Counted from the stretch's first letter, positions 34,172 through 43,914 are shown. The stretch: 64,000 nucleotides of DNA from Anaerolineaceae bacterium (GCA_016841525.1 JAENYZ010000002.1:82078-146077), one strand, 5' to 3'. Program-made: numbers and translations. Notes: generated from the letters alone by a model not told the origin.

Positions 34172-34579
34172 AAATCAAAAAATAATTGACCTTAACCATA
34201 ATTAATTCAAGAGAGTATTTTTGATGAAATTAGAAGCATAAATCTTTATAAGGATTTTGATAAATATTCTTCATTGTTAAAATTTGATCTTGAAAGGTAA
34301 GGTACTCATAATAAACATTTTTGCAAATAGTGCATTAGAAGTATTAATCTGTAATATTTTTATAAATCAATTTCGACCCTAATTCATTTTACACAGCTCG
34401 AATAGCTTCTCTTGAGATAAAAAAATACCAGGGTAATTCCATGTTATCTAAAAACGATTTCCAAACCTTGTTGGTAAGTTTATCTTTTTGTGAGTGGGAA
34501 ATTTCACGAACAAGGAGGGGGTTAACAATTAAAAATTTACGGTTTTGGGGGTTGAATGGTATTTACTAAGGTAGAGCTT
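34172..34579. other. AT-rich intergenic stretch, no gene
   Basis: The stretch is AT-rich with no gene above 40 codons. A 32-codon open stretch at 34206-34304 (words FDEIRSINLYKDF) looks protein-like but has no start or ribosome site. No terminator with a clear stem is seen after the sulfatase-like gene. Confidence 0.5.
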
Positions 34580-34703
34580 TACAACAGTCTTTCAAGGCTG
34601 TTCCTGCTGGACCGGAGGTGGGGAAACTGTGCTAACGCTGTTCTCCTGGTTCCTGATGCTGTCGGAGTGGAAATGGGTAGGTTTGAAGTCCAAAAGTATT
34701 TGA
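34580..34703 (+). pseudogene. Remnant of a flippase-like gene (C-terminal end)
   Basis: Frame one (34580-34618) reads LSRLFLLDR; after a frame change, 34626-34703 reads TVLTLFSWFLMLSEWKWVGLK and ends in TGA. The intact protein at 26277-27227 ends QLALLDRGVTMLTLFFWF then IVLSGWK, so this is a shifted, truncated copy of the same family's C-terminus. The rest of the gene is not recognisable. It marks a past deletion or insertion within the AT-rich island. Confidence 0.7.
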
Positions 34704-34880
34704 CATTTTGTCATATGGGTTTATGCAGTTGATCCTTTGTGATACATTTTTAATCTTCAATAATGAAATTGAGATTTGTTGATATAATTAAATTTGTTAT
34801 TTTTATTTCCAGATGGGAAATTTTGAAAAAATTTATTTCTTTATTGAGTTACTAGAAATATATTTCAATTTTAAAATCTT

Positions 34881-36116
34881 ATGAAAAAGAAGACAAAACT
34901 TTTTTTAAAACGCTTAAAATTAGCATTTATTACCTTATTCGAATCTCCATGGAAGGCTTCCTTAACTGCGGGACTTATTTTTATTACTGTTTCATTAGTA
35001 ACAGGGAAAATCTTTCAACAATCTGATTACCCATATTTCAATTATCTAGCGGATGCTTTTCTACACGGACAAACTTGGTTAAGACGGATTCCACCCTTAA
35101 CAAAAGATTTGTCGTTTTTTAATGGCAGGTATTACTTATACTGGGGGCCTTTTCCAGCAATTATGCTAATTCCATTTGTGGCGGTATTTGGTGTCCAATT
35201 CAATGATGTTTTATTTACAATCATGATAGGCATGTTAAATGTTGGACTTGTGGCATATCTATTACGAGTTACTTGCCGAGTTGGATTATTGAGACTTACA
35301 GAAACTCAACGAGCTATTTTATCTTTTTTCTTCGCATTGGGTACTGTTCATTTCACACTTCCACCTTTTGGCAAGGTGTGGATGACAGCGTCATTAATTG
35401 GTTTTACTTGTACACTATTAGCTTATTTAGCGGTGTTCACACTTAAAGGCTACAAAGCCTGGTTTTACACAGGCTTAGCTTTGTCAGGAGCAATGTTAAC
35501 TCGAAGTAATCTGGTATTCACTGGATTATTCCCGTTGATCTACCTTCTTTATCAGCAAAAACCTTTGAATAAGCGGGTAATTTTCAATATTTTTTTAGGG
35601 GGATTACCATTAATCTTGTCTTTGGGTTCTTTTCTTTTTTACAATCACATTCGGTTTGGTAGTCCATTTGATATTGGTGTGAATTATAACGTTATGCATA
35701 ATTTTTATCAAGCTGATTTTAAACGGTATGGTGTTTTTAATTTTCATTATATGCCGGTTAATATATATTATCAATATGTTTTTTATCCATTCCCGATTCG
35801 TCAAGAGAGTCTCATGGGTGGCAGCCTTTTCCTTCTGAGCCCTTTATTTTTTAGCTCATTTTTTGCTTTATGGAAACCACGCAATAAACTATATATTGCG
35901 GGATTATGTATGTCAATCCTTATCACCAATATTCCCATCATTTTGATAATCGGAACTGGATGGACACAATTTGGCCCTCGCTACACGCTTGATTTTACTG
36001 TTCCCCTCCTTCTTTTGACTGGATTAGGTGTTGAAAAATGGAATTCTAGAATATTATTTATTCTTGCAGTTATTTCAATTTTTCATTATTTAATTGGCGT
36101 TATATTATGTATGTGA
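34881..36116 (+). CDS. Polytopic GT-C type membrane protein
   Basis: This 411-residue, very AT-rich gene encodes about ten hydrophobic segments after a basic N-terminus. The first loop has DYPYFNYLADAFLHGQTWL and later FNGRYYLYWGPFPAIM, where GT-C glycosyltransferases carry their acidic and aromatic sugar-lipid site. It is probably a polyprenyl-phosphate-sugar-dependent transferase acting at the outer face of the membrane. Its substrate is unknown. The start, ATG 34881, has no strong ribosome site. It forms a block with the similar gene downstream. Confidence 0.65.
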   Translation: MKKKTKLFLKRLKLAFITLFESPWKASLTAGLIFITVSLVTGKIFQQSDYPYFNYLADAFLHGQTWLRRIPPLTKDLSFFNGRYYLYWGPFPAIMLIPFVAVFGVQFNDVLFTIMIGMLNVGLVAYLLRVTCRVGLLRLTETQRAILSFFFALGTVHFTLPPFGKVWMTASLIGFTCTLLAYLAVFTLKGYKAWFYTGLALSGAMLTRSNLVFTGLFPLIYLLYQQKPLNKRVIFNIFLGGLPLILSLGSFLFYNHIRFGSPFDIGVNYNVMHNFYQADFKRYGVFNFHYMPVNIYYQYVFYPFPIRQESLMGGSLFLLSPLFFSSFFALWKPRNKLYIAGLCMSILITNIPIILIIGTGWTQFGPRYTLDFTVPLLLLTGLGVEKWNSRILFILAVISIFHYLIGVILCM

Positions 36117-36299
36117 TATCTTATATTCAAATAATAAATGGAACAGTATTTTTTTCATAACCGAGGGTTGAATAAATATAAACACTGTTTGATCTATTGT
36201 TCAATGTGGGTTCTTGAAATTAGGAAATTTATTTGCATAATTCTTTTATAAAATTGATATTTTTCCTTACGAATTAATAGAGAGAAAAGGCTAAATAAA

Positions 36300-37847
36300 T
36301 TGAAGCAATTATCTTTTGAAAAAGAAAATTTAAATAAAATTGATTTGCTGGTTATTATTATCTGTTTGTTGATTGCTTTTTTCTTTTTGTTGATTGCTAC
36401 AAAATCATCCCCCTTATATCCCTTTAACGATTGGGCAGATGCAAATATATCCTTCACCATGGGCAAAGGGATGATGAATGGAAAAATCCCATATCGTGAC
36501 CTCTTTGACCATAAGGGGCCTTTATTTTATATCATATTTGGCCTTGCGTATCTAATCTCAAATGAGACATTCCTTTGTGTTTTTATTTTTGAAGTCCTCT
36601 CATTCTCAATTTTCTTATTTTTCTCTTTTAAGTTGATTAATCTTTATCTGAAAACTAAATATGCAATTATTACACTCCCAATATTGGCTGCCTCTATTGT
36701 CAATTTAAGCAATTTCACCCATGGCGGTAGCGTGGAACAATTTTGTCTTCCTTTGCTTACAATAAGCCTTTATCACCTCTTTGATTATTTTGAGAACAGT
36801 TACCCATATCCTATATCAAACAAAATTGTCTTGATCAATGGTGTAATAGCAGGATGTATATTATGGATCAAATTTTCATTATTAGGTTTTTGGTTTGGAT
36901 GGATAGCAGCGATATTCATTGGCATGTTCGCTAAACAAGAGGTTGTTCGGGCAATAAAAGCGATGTTTGTTTTTTTACTTGGCATTCTTATAGCAACTCT
37001 ACCGTGGCTCATTTACTTTGGTTCTAACCATGCAATTTTTGATTTGCTAAATGCTTACTTTATGTTTAATATAAGAAGTTACTCTATGGATTTTTCAATG
37101 ATATCGATATTAAAATCCACCTTCGTCGGTATTTTGGCTTCTCTCCCTGAAAATCCTGTTTCTATAGGCCTTATGTATTTTGGCATGATCATATTCTTGA
37201 CTTATAAAAAATTTACAAACAATATTTTTCTCAAATTAGGTCTATCGTTATGCTTTTTTTCCCTTGCTTTAAGCGTTTACGGCGGTGGGCGGCAATATGT
37301 TTATTATTTTTTGATTTTCTCACCTTTTATTTTTTTGGGATTCATTGCCATCTTTAATATTGTGATTGACGAAATAGGTAAATTAAAATCTAACAGGTTG
37401 TTTTTTATAATTTTATTTATTACTTTGTTCGTGACATTTTCTTATACCCGGTTATTTCATCACAATACATATATGATTGGCGTGAAAAAAGAAGATTTGG
37501 TCCAATATAAGTATGCAGCAATCATCAATCAAATAGAAAGCCCTTCCTTATTAAATTACGGTGGATTGGATCATGGATTCTATACAACGACGGGCATCGT
37601 GCCGAATATCCGATTTTTTCATTATCCGAATATTGCCTACTCAAGATATCCGATCATTTTAGATGAACAAAACAGGTATATCAAAGAGCAGGTTGTGGAT
37701 TATGTCGTTTTCCAGGTGCCAACGGATTATAGTGGTGATTTTAAAATCCCACTTCTTGATGAAAATTATCATTTAATTGGTCGAGAAAAACAAAAAAATG
37801 AAGATAATGAATTCTATTATTTTCTATATAAGAAAAACCCAGATTAA
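36300..37847 (+). CDS. Polytopic GT-C type membrane protein
   Basis: TTG 36300 is the start, with AAGG 9 bases upstream. This 515-residue protein has about eleven hydrophobic segments. Its first outer loop, FNDWADANISFTMGKGMMNG then IPYRDLFDHKGPLFY, is the pattern of acidic and R-D-x-[FL] residues seen in many PMT-like GT-C enzymes. The C-terminal 130 residues form a soluble outer part. Very AT-rich, like its neighbours. It is convergent with the next, minus-strand gene (30 bp between stops). Donor and acceptor are unknown. Confidence 0.68.
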   Translation: MKQLSFEKENLNKIDLLVIIICLLIAFFFLLIATKSSPLYPFNDWADANISFTMGKGMMNGKIPYRDLFDHKGPLFYIIFGLAYLISNETFLCVFIFEVLSFSIFLFFSFKLINLYLKTKYAIITLPILAASIVNLSNFTHGGSVEQFCLPLLTISLYHLFDYFENSYPYPISNKIVLINGVIAGCILWIKFSLLGFWFGWIAAIFIGMFAKQEVVRAIKAMFVFLLGILIATLPWLIYFGSNHAIFDLLNAYFMFNIRSYSMDFSMISILKSTFVGILASLPENPVSIGLMYFGMIIFLTYKKFTNNIFLKLGLSLCFFSLALSVYGGGRQYVYYFLIFSPFIFLGFIAIFNIVIDEIGKLKSNRLFFIILFITLFVTFSYTRLFHHNTYMIGVKKEDLVQYKYAAIINQIESPSLLNYGGLDHGFYTTTGIVPNIRFFHYPNIAYSRYPIILDEQNRYIKEQVVDYVVFQVPTDYSGDFKIPLLDENYHLIGREKQKNEDNEFYYFLYKKNPD

Positions 37848-37877
37848 GGCTTGGCTTCTATATCTAAAATTACTGTG

Positions 37878-39407
37878 CTAGTTTAATCGTAGAATCACCG
37901 CAATATCATCTTCATATTGGGTTTCCCATCCCAATTCCAGCTGGATTGCCTCTGCGGCAAGTTCATTTGATGGCAAAATTGCCCAATCCACGCCGTATTC
38001 TTTGATAATATCTTCCCAGCCTTCTTGAACACTGATGACCCGGGCGTATTTGCGTACAAAATCCTCACCGTAGAAATCACTTTTGCTGTCGATAAATACC
38101 CGCTTTCCAGGCCAAAGCCGATATTCAAGATATCCTCCCCAGGTGAAGAAATTAAACATTTCCCCTTCCTGTGGATTTTTCTCCAGCCAATCAACAGCCT
38201 CCACAGGAAATATATTAGGATCAACCGCATATCCAAGACCTTCAGAATCAAATCGATAGCCCATAGATAATCCCAGTATGGTTACAAAAACAATTAATAC
38301 CGGCCATAAAAATCCTTTAAGCGTTTTATCTGTTGTTTGGATCCGATTTTCTAAGGTTTGAAATTTCTTGATGAACTCAAACCTGTCAGCGAATTGCTCT
38401 ACTAAATCAGCCAAGCCGCATGCGAGGAGGGGAGCAGCCACAATTGCGAACAACGGGATATTTCTTCCACTGTAAAGACCCATCACCAGCCAGGCAGCAC
38501 CATTGAAAAGTAATCCCGAGTCAGGCTTATTCTTTTGTTTTCCCAATAACACGATCAATAAAGCGACATAAATTAAAAAGGGCCAGGTACTGACCATATG
38601 AAAATTCGGTGAATTAAACTCCTGTGTGAAATCTGCTAGATATTGATTCCCAACATGACTGATAATCTTTCGCCATAGACCTATCCCAGAGGGGTTGATT
38701 AGAGAAACCAAGAAAGATATGAGCCCACTTTGGAAGTAATAACGCCAAAAATGGGAATCAAACGCCTGATCCTTTTTATTTTTATTCAACAAGGTGTCCC
38801 AACCAGCACCAAACCCATATATAATCCAGGTGATAAAACCGATTATAAAACCGCCGTGCATATTGACCCAAACCAGCATCAGCACTGGCATCACCCACCA
38901 AAGGCTGTATTTTCTCTGGCTTAATCGATCCAGCAGCAGCATCCACAAAGCAAGGAAAAAGAATGTAAACATATGGGGGCGCGCAATCCAGTGCACAAAG
39001 GAAGTCATTATCACAAACACAACAACGAACAACGAAAGCAGGATCCTTTGTGACTTTTGATACAGGTGATTATATAAGACCCAAAATGCAGTTGCAACCA
39101 CCAATGCAAAAAGAAGGATAATGCCCTTAAAGCCAAAAAGGTTCTTGACAAGTACGAGTATAACGGATGACAACCACTCATGCTGTATGACGGGTTGTCC
39201 TGTCATCGTGTGGGAGAACACATCCCGCAATGGGATTTCCCCATTATTAATGATGAATTTGCCCAGGTTCAGATGGAGGAATAAATCCCCGTCAGCATTG
39301 AGCATCCGTTGTCCACGGGATAAAACAAGGAAGAAGGTAACGATCCAAAGAAGATTGCCAAAGGTGGGCACTAAATAATAGATCAGTTTTGATATTTTTT
39401 TATCCAT
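37878..39407 (-). CDS. Membrane glycosyltransferase-like protein, paralogue A
   Basis: This 509-residue protein has about eleven hydrophobic segments. The N-terminal loop reads NADGDLFLHLNLGKFI then IPLRDVFSHTM, an extended GT-C-like acid/His motif, and continues QPVIQHEWLSSVI. The C-terminal outer domain has FNFFTWGGYLEYRLWPG and RVFIDSKSDFYGEDFV. It is a close paralogue of the protein at 41645-43168; the two flank a DPM synthase-like gene and a GT87-like gene. The family probably uses a polyprenyl-phosphate sugar, but no substrate is known. Confidence 0.72.
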   Translation of the reverse strand: MDKKISKLIYYLVPTFGNLLWIVTFFLVLSRGQRMLNADGDLFLHLNLGKFIINNGEIPLRDVFSHTMTGQPVIQHEWLSSVILVLVKNLFGFKGIILLFALVVATAFWVLYNHLYQKSQRILLSLFVVVFVIMTSFVHWIARPHMFTFFFLALWMLLLDRLSQRKYSLWWVMPVLMLVWVNMHGGFIIGFITWIIYGFGAGWDTLLNKNKKDQAFDSHFWRYYFQSGLISFLVSLINPSGIGLWRKIISHVGNQYLADFTQEFNSPNFHMVSTWPFLIYVALLIVLLGKQKNKPDSGLLFNGAAWLVMGLYSGRNIPLFAIVAAPLLACGLADLVEQFADRFEFIKKFQTLENRIQTTDKTLKGFLWPVLIVFVTILGLSMGYRFDSEGLGYAVDPNIFPVEAVDWLEKNPQEGEMFNFFTWGGYLEYRLWPGKRVFIDSKSDFYGEDFVRKYARVISVQEGWEDIIKEYGVDWAILPSNELAAEAIQLELGWETQYEDDIAVILRLN

Positions 39408-39428
39408 AGAAATTATTGAACTATTTAA

Positions 39429-40154
39429 TTATCTACTTTTTATGTGATTATTTTTATTGCGTAATTGCCAGACGCGATAGGCTGCCTCGAGCTGAATAGT
39501 TATCGACATTTTTGAAGTTCCACGGGTTCGTTCTGCAAAATAGATTGGTACTTCCTTGAATCTTAATCCTGCCAGTTTAGCCAAATAATTCAATTCCACT
39601 TGAAATACATAACCGCTGGAACATGTATTTTCAAAGGGTATGGCTTCAAGGGCTGAGCGACGCCATAATCGAAATCCGCCCGTTACATCTTTGATGGGTA
39701 AATTTAAAATTGTGCGGGCGTAAAGGTTTCCAAACCATGAAAGCGCTTTCCGATAAAATGCCCAATCTTTGTCCACACTGCCACCAGGTGTGTATCTTGA
39801 ACCAATAACCACATCCGCTTGATCCAGCTTTTCAATCATGATTGGCAGTCGATCAGGCGGGTGGCTAAAATCAGCATCCATCATCCCGATCACATCTGCA
39901 CCCTGGTCCAAAGCACATCGAAAGCCATCGATGTATGCTTTTCCTAACCCTTCTTTACCATGCCTATGGATAACCCTTAACTTTCTGTGGTGTTCTTGTG
40001 CCAATCTATCTGCTAATTTCCCGGTCCCGTCCGGGCTGTTATCATCCACAATAAGAATATTAAAGTTGTCCACTGGGAGAGAGAACAACGCAGACACAAG
40101 AATGGGTAGATTCTCAACTTCATTATAGGTAGGGATGATCTGAATTATTTTCAT
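39429..40154 (-). CDS. Polyprenol-phosphate mannose synthase-like GT2
   Basis: This 241-residue protein closely matches dolichol/polyprenol-phosphate mannosyltransferase (DPM1) features: IIPTYNEVENLP at the start, ILIVDDNSPDGTG, MMDADFSHPP with Asp93 and Asp95, VIGSRYTPGGSV, KDVTGGFRLWRR and YFAERTRGTSKM. No C-terminal membrane helix is seen, as in short DPM1 forms. It makes the polyprenyl-phosphate sugar at the cytoplasmic face that the GT-C proteins around it would use. It is 21 bp from paralogue A and probably co-transcribed with it. Confidence 0.9.
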   Translation of the reverse strand: MKIIQIIPTYNEVENLPILVSALFSLPVDNFNILIVDDNSPDGTGKLADRLAQEHHRKLRVIHRHGKEGLGKAYIDGFRCALDQGADVIGMMDADFSHPPDRLPIMIEKLDQADVVIGSRYTPGGSVDKDWAFYRKALSWFGNLYARTILNLPIKDVTGGFRLWRRSALEAIPFENTCSSGYVFQVELNYLAKLAGLRFKEVPIYFAERTRGTSKMSITIQLEAAYRVWQLRNKNNHIKSR

Positions 40155-40248
40155 AAGATCTCTGTAGCTAAAGTCGCTGTTGTCAGGATTGATCCAGCAA
40201 AAATTTTACCATGTTTGCTGATTTTACATTTGTATTGATTGGATGACG

Positions 40249-41568
40249 TCAAATTTTATTTTTATAAGTATCGTTTGACCAAGTATTATTTTTTTGCGTT
40301 TCATTTTCTTCTTTGTCAGTATGTTTTATTGTCCAAATGAGTAATATCAAATTCAATAAAAATGAGGGAAATCCTCTAATAAACCAACTAAGACTGAGAA
40401 TTTCGATTTTCACATTTCCAAAGAAAATGACAGAAATAACAATGTAACCAATCAAGTGGAAGAAAACTGGAAAAAACACCCAGGATGAGAACAGCGACTT
40501 ATTGAAGCGATTTTTTTCTAATAAAAAAACCATCGGCGGAATTAATACGATTGACATATGTACGTGTGCATGCCATGTGACGAGCATTGTCGCTGCAAAT
40601 ACCCCGAGTATTTCAATAATCTTTATTGATGATCCTGATGCAAAACCTTTTCTAAAGAAATAGAATGTGGCGAATATCGTTAATATCGAGCCAATGATGA
40701 TGATGCTCCAACCAATGACGTCGGAGGTTGTTGAAGAGATATGCCAACCCAGCATACGCCAATTCATCATCGCTCCTGGATTGCTGGTTGCACCTCCTCC
40801 GGCAGATTCGAAAATGATGTTGAATAACTTAATTAAGCCTTCCCACTTAATTAAAAAGAAGGAAACTAAAAGGATCGCCAGTGTAGACAGACTGAAGCCC
40901 ATTAAACTTTTTATAGAGCGTTTAAGCAGCAAAAAAGGAAGGATCAAAAGAAGAATTTGAGGTTTCAATAACCAGCCTCCCAACCACAAGCCAGCTTTTA
41001 TGTGTTTATTGGAGAGGATCGCCCTGATGAATTCGCCTGCGCAAATGAGTAACCAGACATTCACCTGGCCTTCTTGAAAATTAATAAACACTGGTAGGGA
41101 CAGCAACAGCATTGTGAAATGTCTGAGATGCAAAGGTTTCTCGCTCACTTTTTCAATAAAGAATTTTAAGTATAGAATCAGCCCAACAAAATTGACCAAC
41201 GTCCACAGCAAAAAACTCGCAGGAAGATTAATAGATGCAACGACTTTAAAGGGGATCAAAAATATGGGCAGATAGGGTACTTCGATAGGTTTAAAAAACT
41301 CTAACAGTTTATCCTCTATGTTATAGGTGTCTTTTTGGAATTGTGCCAGGAGATCCAGGTCATAAGCATCAGTAAAACCAGCCTGGTTCATTAATTTACC
41401 CGCACTCCAATAAGCACAGTAATCAAAGGCGTAATCCTTGCAGATCGTGCCATTTATGGCAAAAAAACCGATTTGAATGATGTAGAAAGTAAGGGCTGCG
41501 GCCAATGCCAGGTTTTGCCAACCTTTGGGTTTCATATTTGTAAATGGTAAACGCAACTTTTTCCTCAT
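40249..41568 (-). CDS. GT87-like mannosyltransferase membrane protein (DUF2029)
   Basis: ATG 41568 follows GGAGGG. This 439-residue protein has about ten hydrophobic segments and the GT87/DUF2029 start pattern: CKDYAFDYCAYWSAGKLMNQ, then DAYDLDLLAQFQ and PYLPIFLIPF. GT87 enzymes use polyprenyl-phosphate mannose to add mannose to surface glycolipids or polymers, with the acidic D-x-x-Y-Y-type loop at the outer face. Here the loop has an extra Cys pair. The DPM synthase-like gene lies 94 bp downstream on the same strand, consistent with supply of the donor. Confidence 0.8.
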   Translation of the reverse strand: MRKKLRLPFTNMKPKGWQNLALAAALTFYIIQIGFFAINGTICKDYAFDYCAYWSAGKLMNQAGFTDAYDLDLLAQFQKDTYNIEDKLLEFFKPIEVPYLPIFLIPFKVVASINLPASFLLWTLVNFVGLILYLKFFIEKVSEKPLHLRHFTMLLLSLPVFINFQEGQVNVWLLICAGEFIRAILSNKHIKAGLWLGGWLLKPQILLLILPFLLLKRSIKSLMGFSLSTLAILLVSFFLIKWEGLIKLFNIIFESAGGGATSNPGAMMNWRMLGWHISSTTSDVIGWSIIIIGSILTIFATFYFFRKGFASGSSIKIIEILGVFAATMLVTWHAHVHMSIVLIPPMVFLLEKNRFNKSLFSSWVFFPVFFHLIGYIVISVIFFGNVKIEILSLSWFIRGFPSFLLNLILLIWTIKHTDKEENETQKNNTWSNDTYKNKI

Positions 41569-41644
41569 CCAACCCTCCGTATGTGATAAAACAAAGATCT
41601 CTAAAACTGAAAACTGAGCTGCTCTTCAATCAATTACAATGCTC

Positions 41645-43168
41645 TCAGCGTTTTCTAAGAATGATGGCTGTTCCATCTTGATAAATAGTTTCCCATTCTA
41701 CTTCCGACTGAATTGCCCGCACAGCAGCTTCGTTTGCTGGCAAAATCGCCCAATTGACATCGTATTGGTCAAGGACATTCTCCCAACCTTCTTGCTGGAG
41801 GATGACCTTACCATATTGGCGTACGAAATCTTCGCCGAAAAAATCACTTTTACTGTCGATGAAAACACGGTATTCAGGCCACAGTCGATATTCGAGATAT
41901 CCACCCCAGGTGAAGTAATTAAACATCTCCCCATCTTGAGGGTGCTCTTCCAACCATTCCACAGCTTCAATTGGAAAAACTTCGGGGTCAAATGCATAGC
42001 CCTGCCCCTCAAGATCAAATCGAAATCCCAGTATGAGCCCAATAATGGCAACCCCAATACTTAATGCCGGCCAGAAATACCCTTTTAGATGCTGATCCAA
42101 AGTTTTCATCCGCAAATCGAGATTATTGAGCGCAGTCAGCAATTTTGCATTTGAATTTGCTAGTAAATTATCCATTCCCCTGGCAAGAAGCGGTGCAGCG
42201 ATTATAACAAACAGGGGGATATTGCGTCTGCTGTAAAGCCCCATCATCAACCAGGCGATGGTATTGAACAGCAATGGGGTGTCTGGTTTTCTTCTGCTAA
42301 AACCTAAAACGAAAATCAATAAAGCAATAAAGATTAAAAAGGGCCAATAGGTGACGTCATGAAAATCTGGCGATAAAAATTCATGGGTGACATTCGCCAG
42401 AAATTTGTTCCCGACGTGACCAACAACTGTTTTCCATAACCCAAAGCCGGAGGGATTAATAAGGGATGTTAGAAACGACGTAACTCCCCCAAGCGCGAAA
42501 TATTTCCAGAAGTGAGAGGGAAGTTTTTCTCCCTCTTGCAATTTATGGTAAACGAGATCCCAAGCGATACCAATACCATAAATGAACCAGGTGATGAATC
42601 CGACAATGAAGCCGCCATGTAAATTAACCCAGAACAGCATCAGAAGGGGCAGAAGCCACCAGCGATGTGATTTTCCCTTATACAATTGGTCCAATACCAT
42701 CATCCATATCGTCAGCAGGAGGAAGGTTATGATATGCGGACGTGCAAGCCAGTGACTCATAGAATTTGCTAATACAAGTAAAGCAACAATCAATACCGGC
42801 AAAAGGGTTGTGCGGCTATTACGTAAACGTCTGTAAATCAGAAAAATTGTCACCCCAATGATCAATGCACATAAGAATATAATCCCGTCCAGGTCAAATA
42901 TTTTATTGATAAATGCAAAGATGACAGTTGTCAGCCACTCATGCTGGGTCACTGGCTGCCCCGGCATGGTATGAGAGAAAACATCTCGCAAGGGTATTTT
43001 TCCGGTGTCAAGAATGTAATGACCCAGGTTGAGGTGAAGGGCTAAATCACCATCGGCGTTGATCATGCGCCGTCCCCGGAGTAAGACCCCAAAGAAGGCA
43101 GACAACCAAAGCATATCCCCGAAGCTAGGGAGAAAATAGGATAACAGTCCTGGTGGCTTATTTTTCAT
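41645..43168 (-). CDS. Membrane glycosyltransferase-like protein, paralogue B
   Basis: This 507-residue protein is a close relative of the one at 37878-39407: NADGDLALHLNLGHYI, IPLRDVFSHTM, QPVTQHEWLTTVIF, then FNYFTWGGYLEYRLWPE and RVFIDSKSDFFGEDFV. It has about eleven hydrophobic segments and a soluble C-terminal outer domain. The shared motifs place it with the GT-C type. It heads the minus-strand block of four glycosylation genes (43168 to 37878). ATG 43168 has AGGGG upstream. The region from 43169 on is gene-free. Confidence 0.74.
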   Translation of the reverse strand: MKNKPPGLLSYFLPSFGDMLWLSAFFGVLLRGRRMINADGDLALHLNLGHYILDTGKIPLRDVFSHTMPGQPVTQHEWLTTVIFAFINKIFDLDGIIFLCALIIGVTIFLIYRRLRNSRTTLLPVLIVALLVLANSMSHWLARPHIITFLLLTIWMMVLDQLYKGKSHRWWLLPLLMLFWVNLHGGFIVGFITWFIYGIGIAWDLVYHKLQEGEKLPSHFWKYFALGGVTSFLTSLINPSGFGLWKTVVGHVGNKFLANVTHEFLSPDFHDVTYWPFLIFIALLIFVLGFSRRKPDTPLLFNTIAWLMMGLYSRRNIPLFVIIAAPLLARGMDNLLANSNAKLLTALNNLDLRMKTLDQHLKGYFWPALSIGVAIIGLILGFRFDLEGQGYAFDPEVFPIEAVEWLEEHPQDGEMFNYFTWGGYLEYRLWPEYRVFIDSKSDFFGEDFVRQYGKVILQQEGWENVLDQYDVNWAILPANEAAVRAIQSEVEWETIYQDGTAIILRKR

Positions 43169-43585
43169 TGTTACATCCCCTGAGTCTCACTTTCACAGAA
43201 ATGAATTGAAAAATTCAAACTTACAGTACCGGTCCTTCTCGATTCATATACTAGTATAAATGATTTTTAGCTTAACTCGATTTTTTCAACATAATAAATG
43301 TATTGTTGAGTGATTGAAGACATAATGTATAGTTTAAGATTTAGAATTCCTATGCAAATGGAGAATTACTAATTTTTGGAGTAACCGAAGTGTTCTCATA
43401 TCAACTCAATGAAGTGGGTAAGGGATAATTACAATTTCTTTGCAGTAAACCTGGACCTATATTTTTCAAAGGAAAAAATCTATATATAAACGCTATTAAA
43501 AAATAATTAATAAAATATATTATAAAACTTAATCTATTATTAAGTATTCCGATAAAAGGATATTAGAATTTCCTAAAATTGGGTC
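43169..43585. other. AT-rich intergenic stretch between divergent units
   Basis: The stretch separates paralogue B (minus strand) from flp (plus strand). It is AT-rich and holds no gene. Its last part leads into the strong flp promoter. Confidence 0.5.
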
Positions 43586-43614
43586 TTGACTCTTTTCACT
43601 AATCCATTTATAAT
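43586..43614 (+). promoter_or_regulatory. Strong sigma-70 promoter of flp
   Basis: TTGACT (43586-43591), a 17-bp spacer and a perfect TATAAT (43609-43614) give an almost consensus promoter. The expected transcription start is near 43621, 35 bp before the flp start. Confidence 0.85.
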
Positions 43615-43655
43615 GTTTATGTCGATAAAAATTATTTTAGAGGAGGATGAATTTC

Positions 43656-43853
43656 ATGTTATCACAATTTATGCTTTGGTTACGAACTTTTGTTACACAA
43701 GAAGAAAAGGGGCAGACGCTCATTGAGTATGGTCTGATCCTGGTTCTGATTGCGATTGTTGTGATTGTTTTGCTGACAGCAGTTGGTGGCAGTCTGAACG
43801 CAATATTCCTAAATATTTCTCAAGTTTTAGGATTTGCAGAACCTGCAGGATAA
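43656..43853 (+). CDS. flp: Flp/Fap-type major pilin
   Basis: I chose ATG 43656: AGGAGG (43641-43646) lies 9 bases away, while the ATG 43647 directly touches it. The 65-residue prepilin has a leader ending in KG (Gly19) followed by QTLIEYGLILVLIAIVV, with Glu24 at position +5 of the mature protein as required for Tad pilins. After cleavage by a prepilin peptidase, it assembles into the thin pilus used for attachment. The gene has its own strong promoter and terminator, so it can be made in excess over the assembly proteins. Confidence 0.93.
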   Translation: MLSQFMLWLRTFVTQEEKGQTLIEYGLILVLIAIVVIVLLTAVGGSLNAIFLNISQVLGFAEPAG

Positions 43854-43878
43854 ACCCTAAAACTGGTATCAATTTTCA

Positions 43879-43914
43879 AACAAAGTCTCTTTATCAGAGA
43901 CTTTGTTGGGTTTT
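43879..43914 (+). terminator. Rho-independent terminator after flp
   Basis: The stem AACAAAGTCTCT (43879-43890) / AGAGACTTTGTT (43896-43907), loop TTATC, is followed by GGGTTTT. It separates flp from the assembly genes. Confidence 0.88.

Noticed and set aside
34206-34304. Short open stretch FDEIRSINLYKDF downstream of the second sulfatase-like gene
   Set aside because: It has only 32 codons and no start, in very AT-rich DNA where such stretches arise easily.
41639-42064. A 141-codon plus-strand frame
   Set aside because: It is the mirror of the GT-C paralogue B; a similar mirror frame appears opposite paralogue A, as expected for a shadow of conserved codons.
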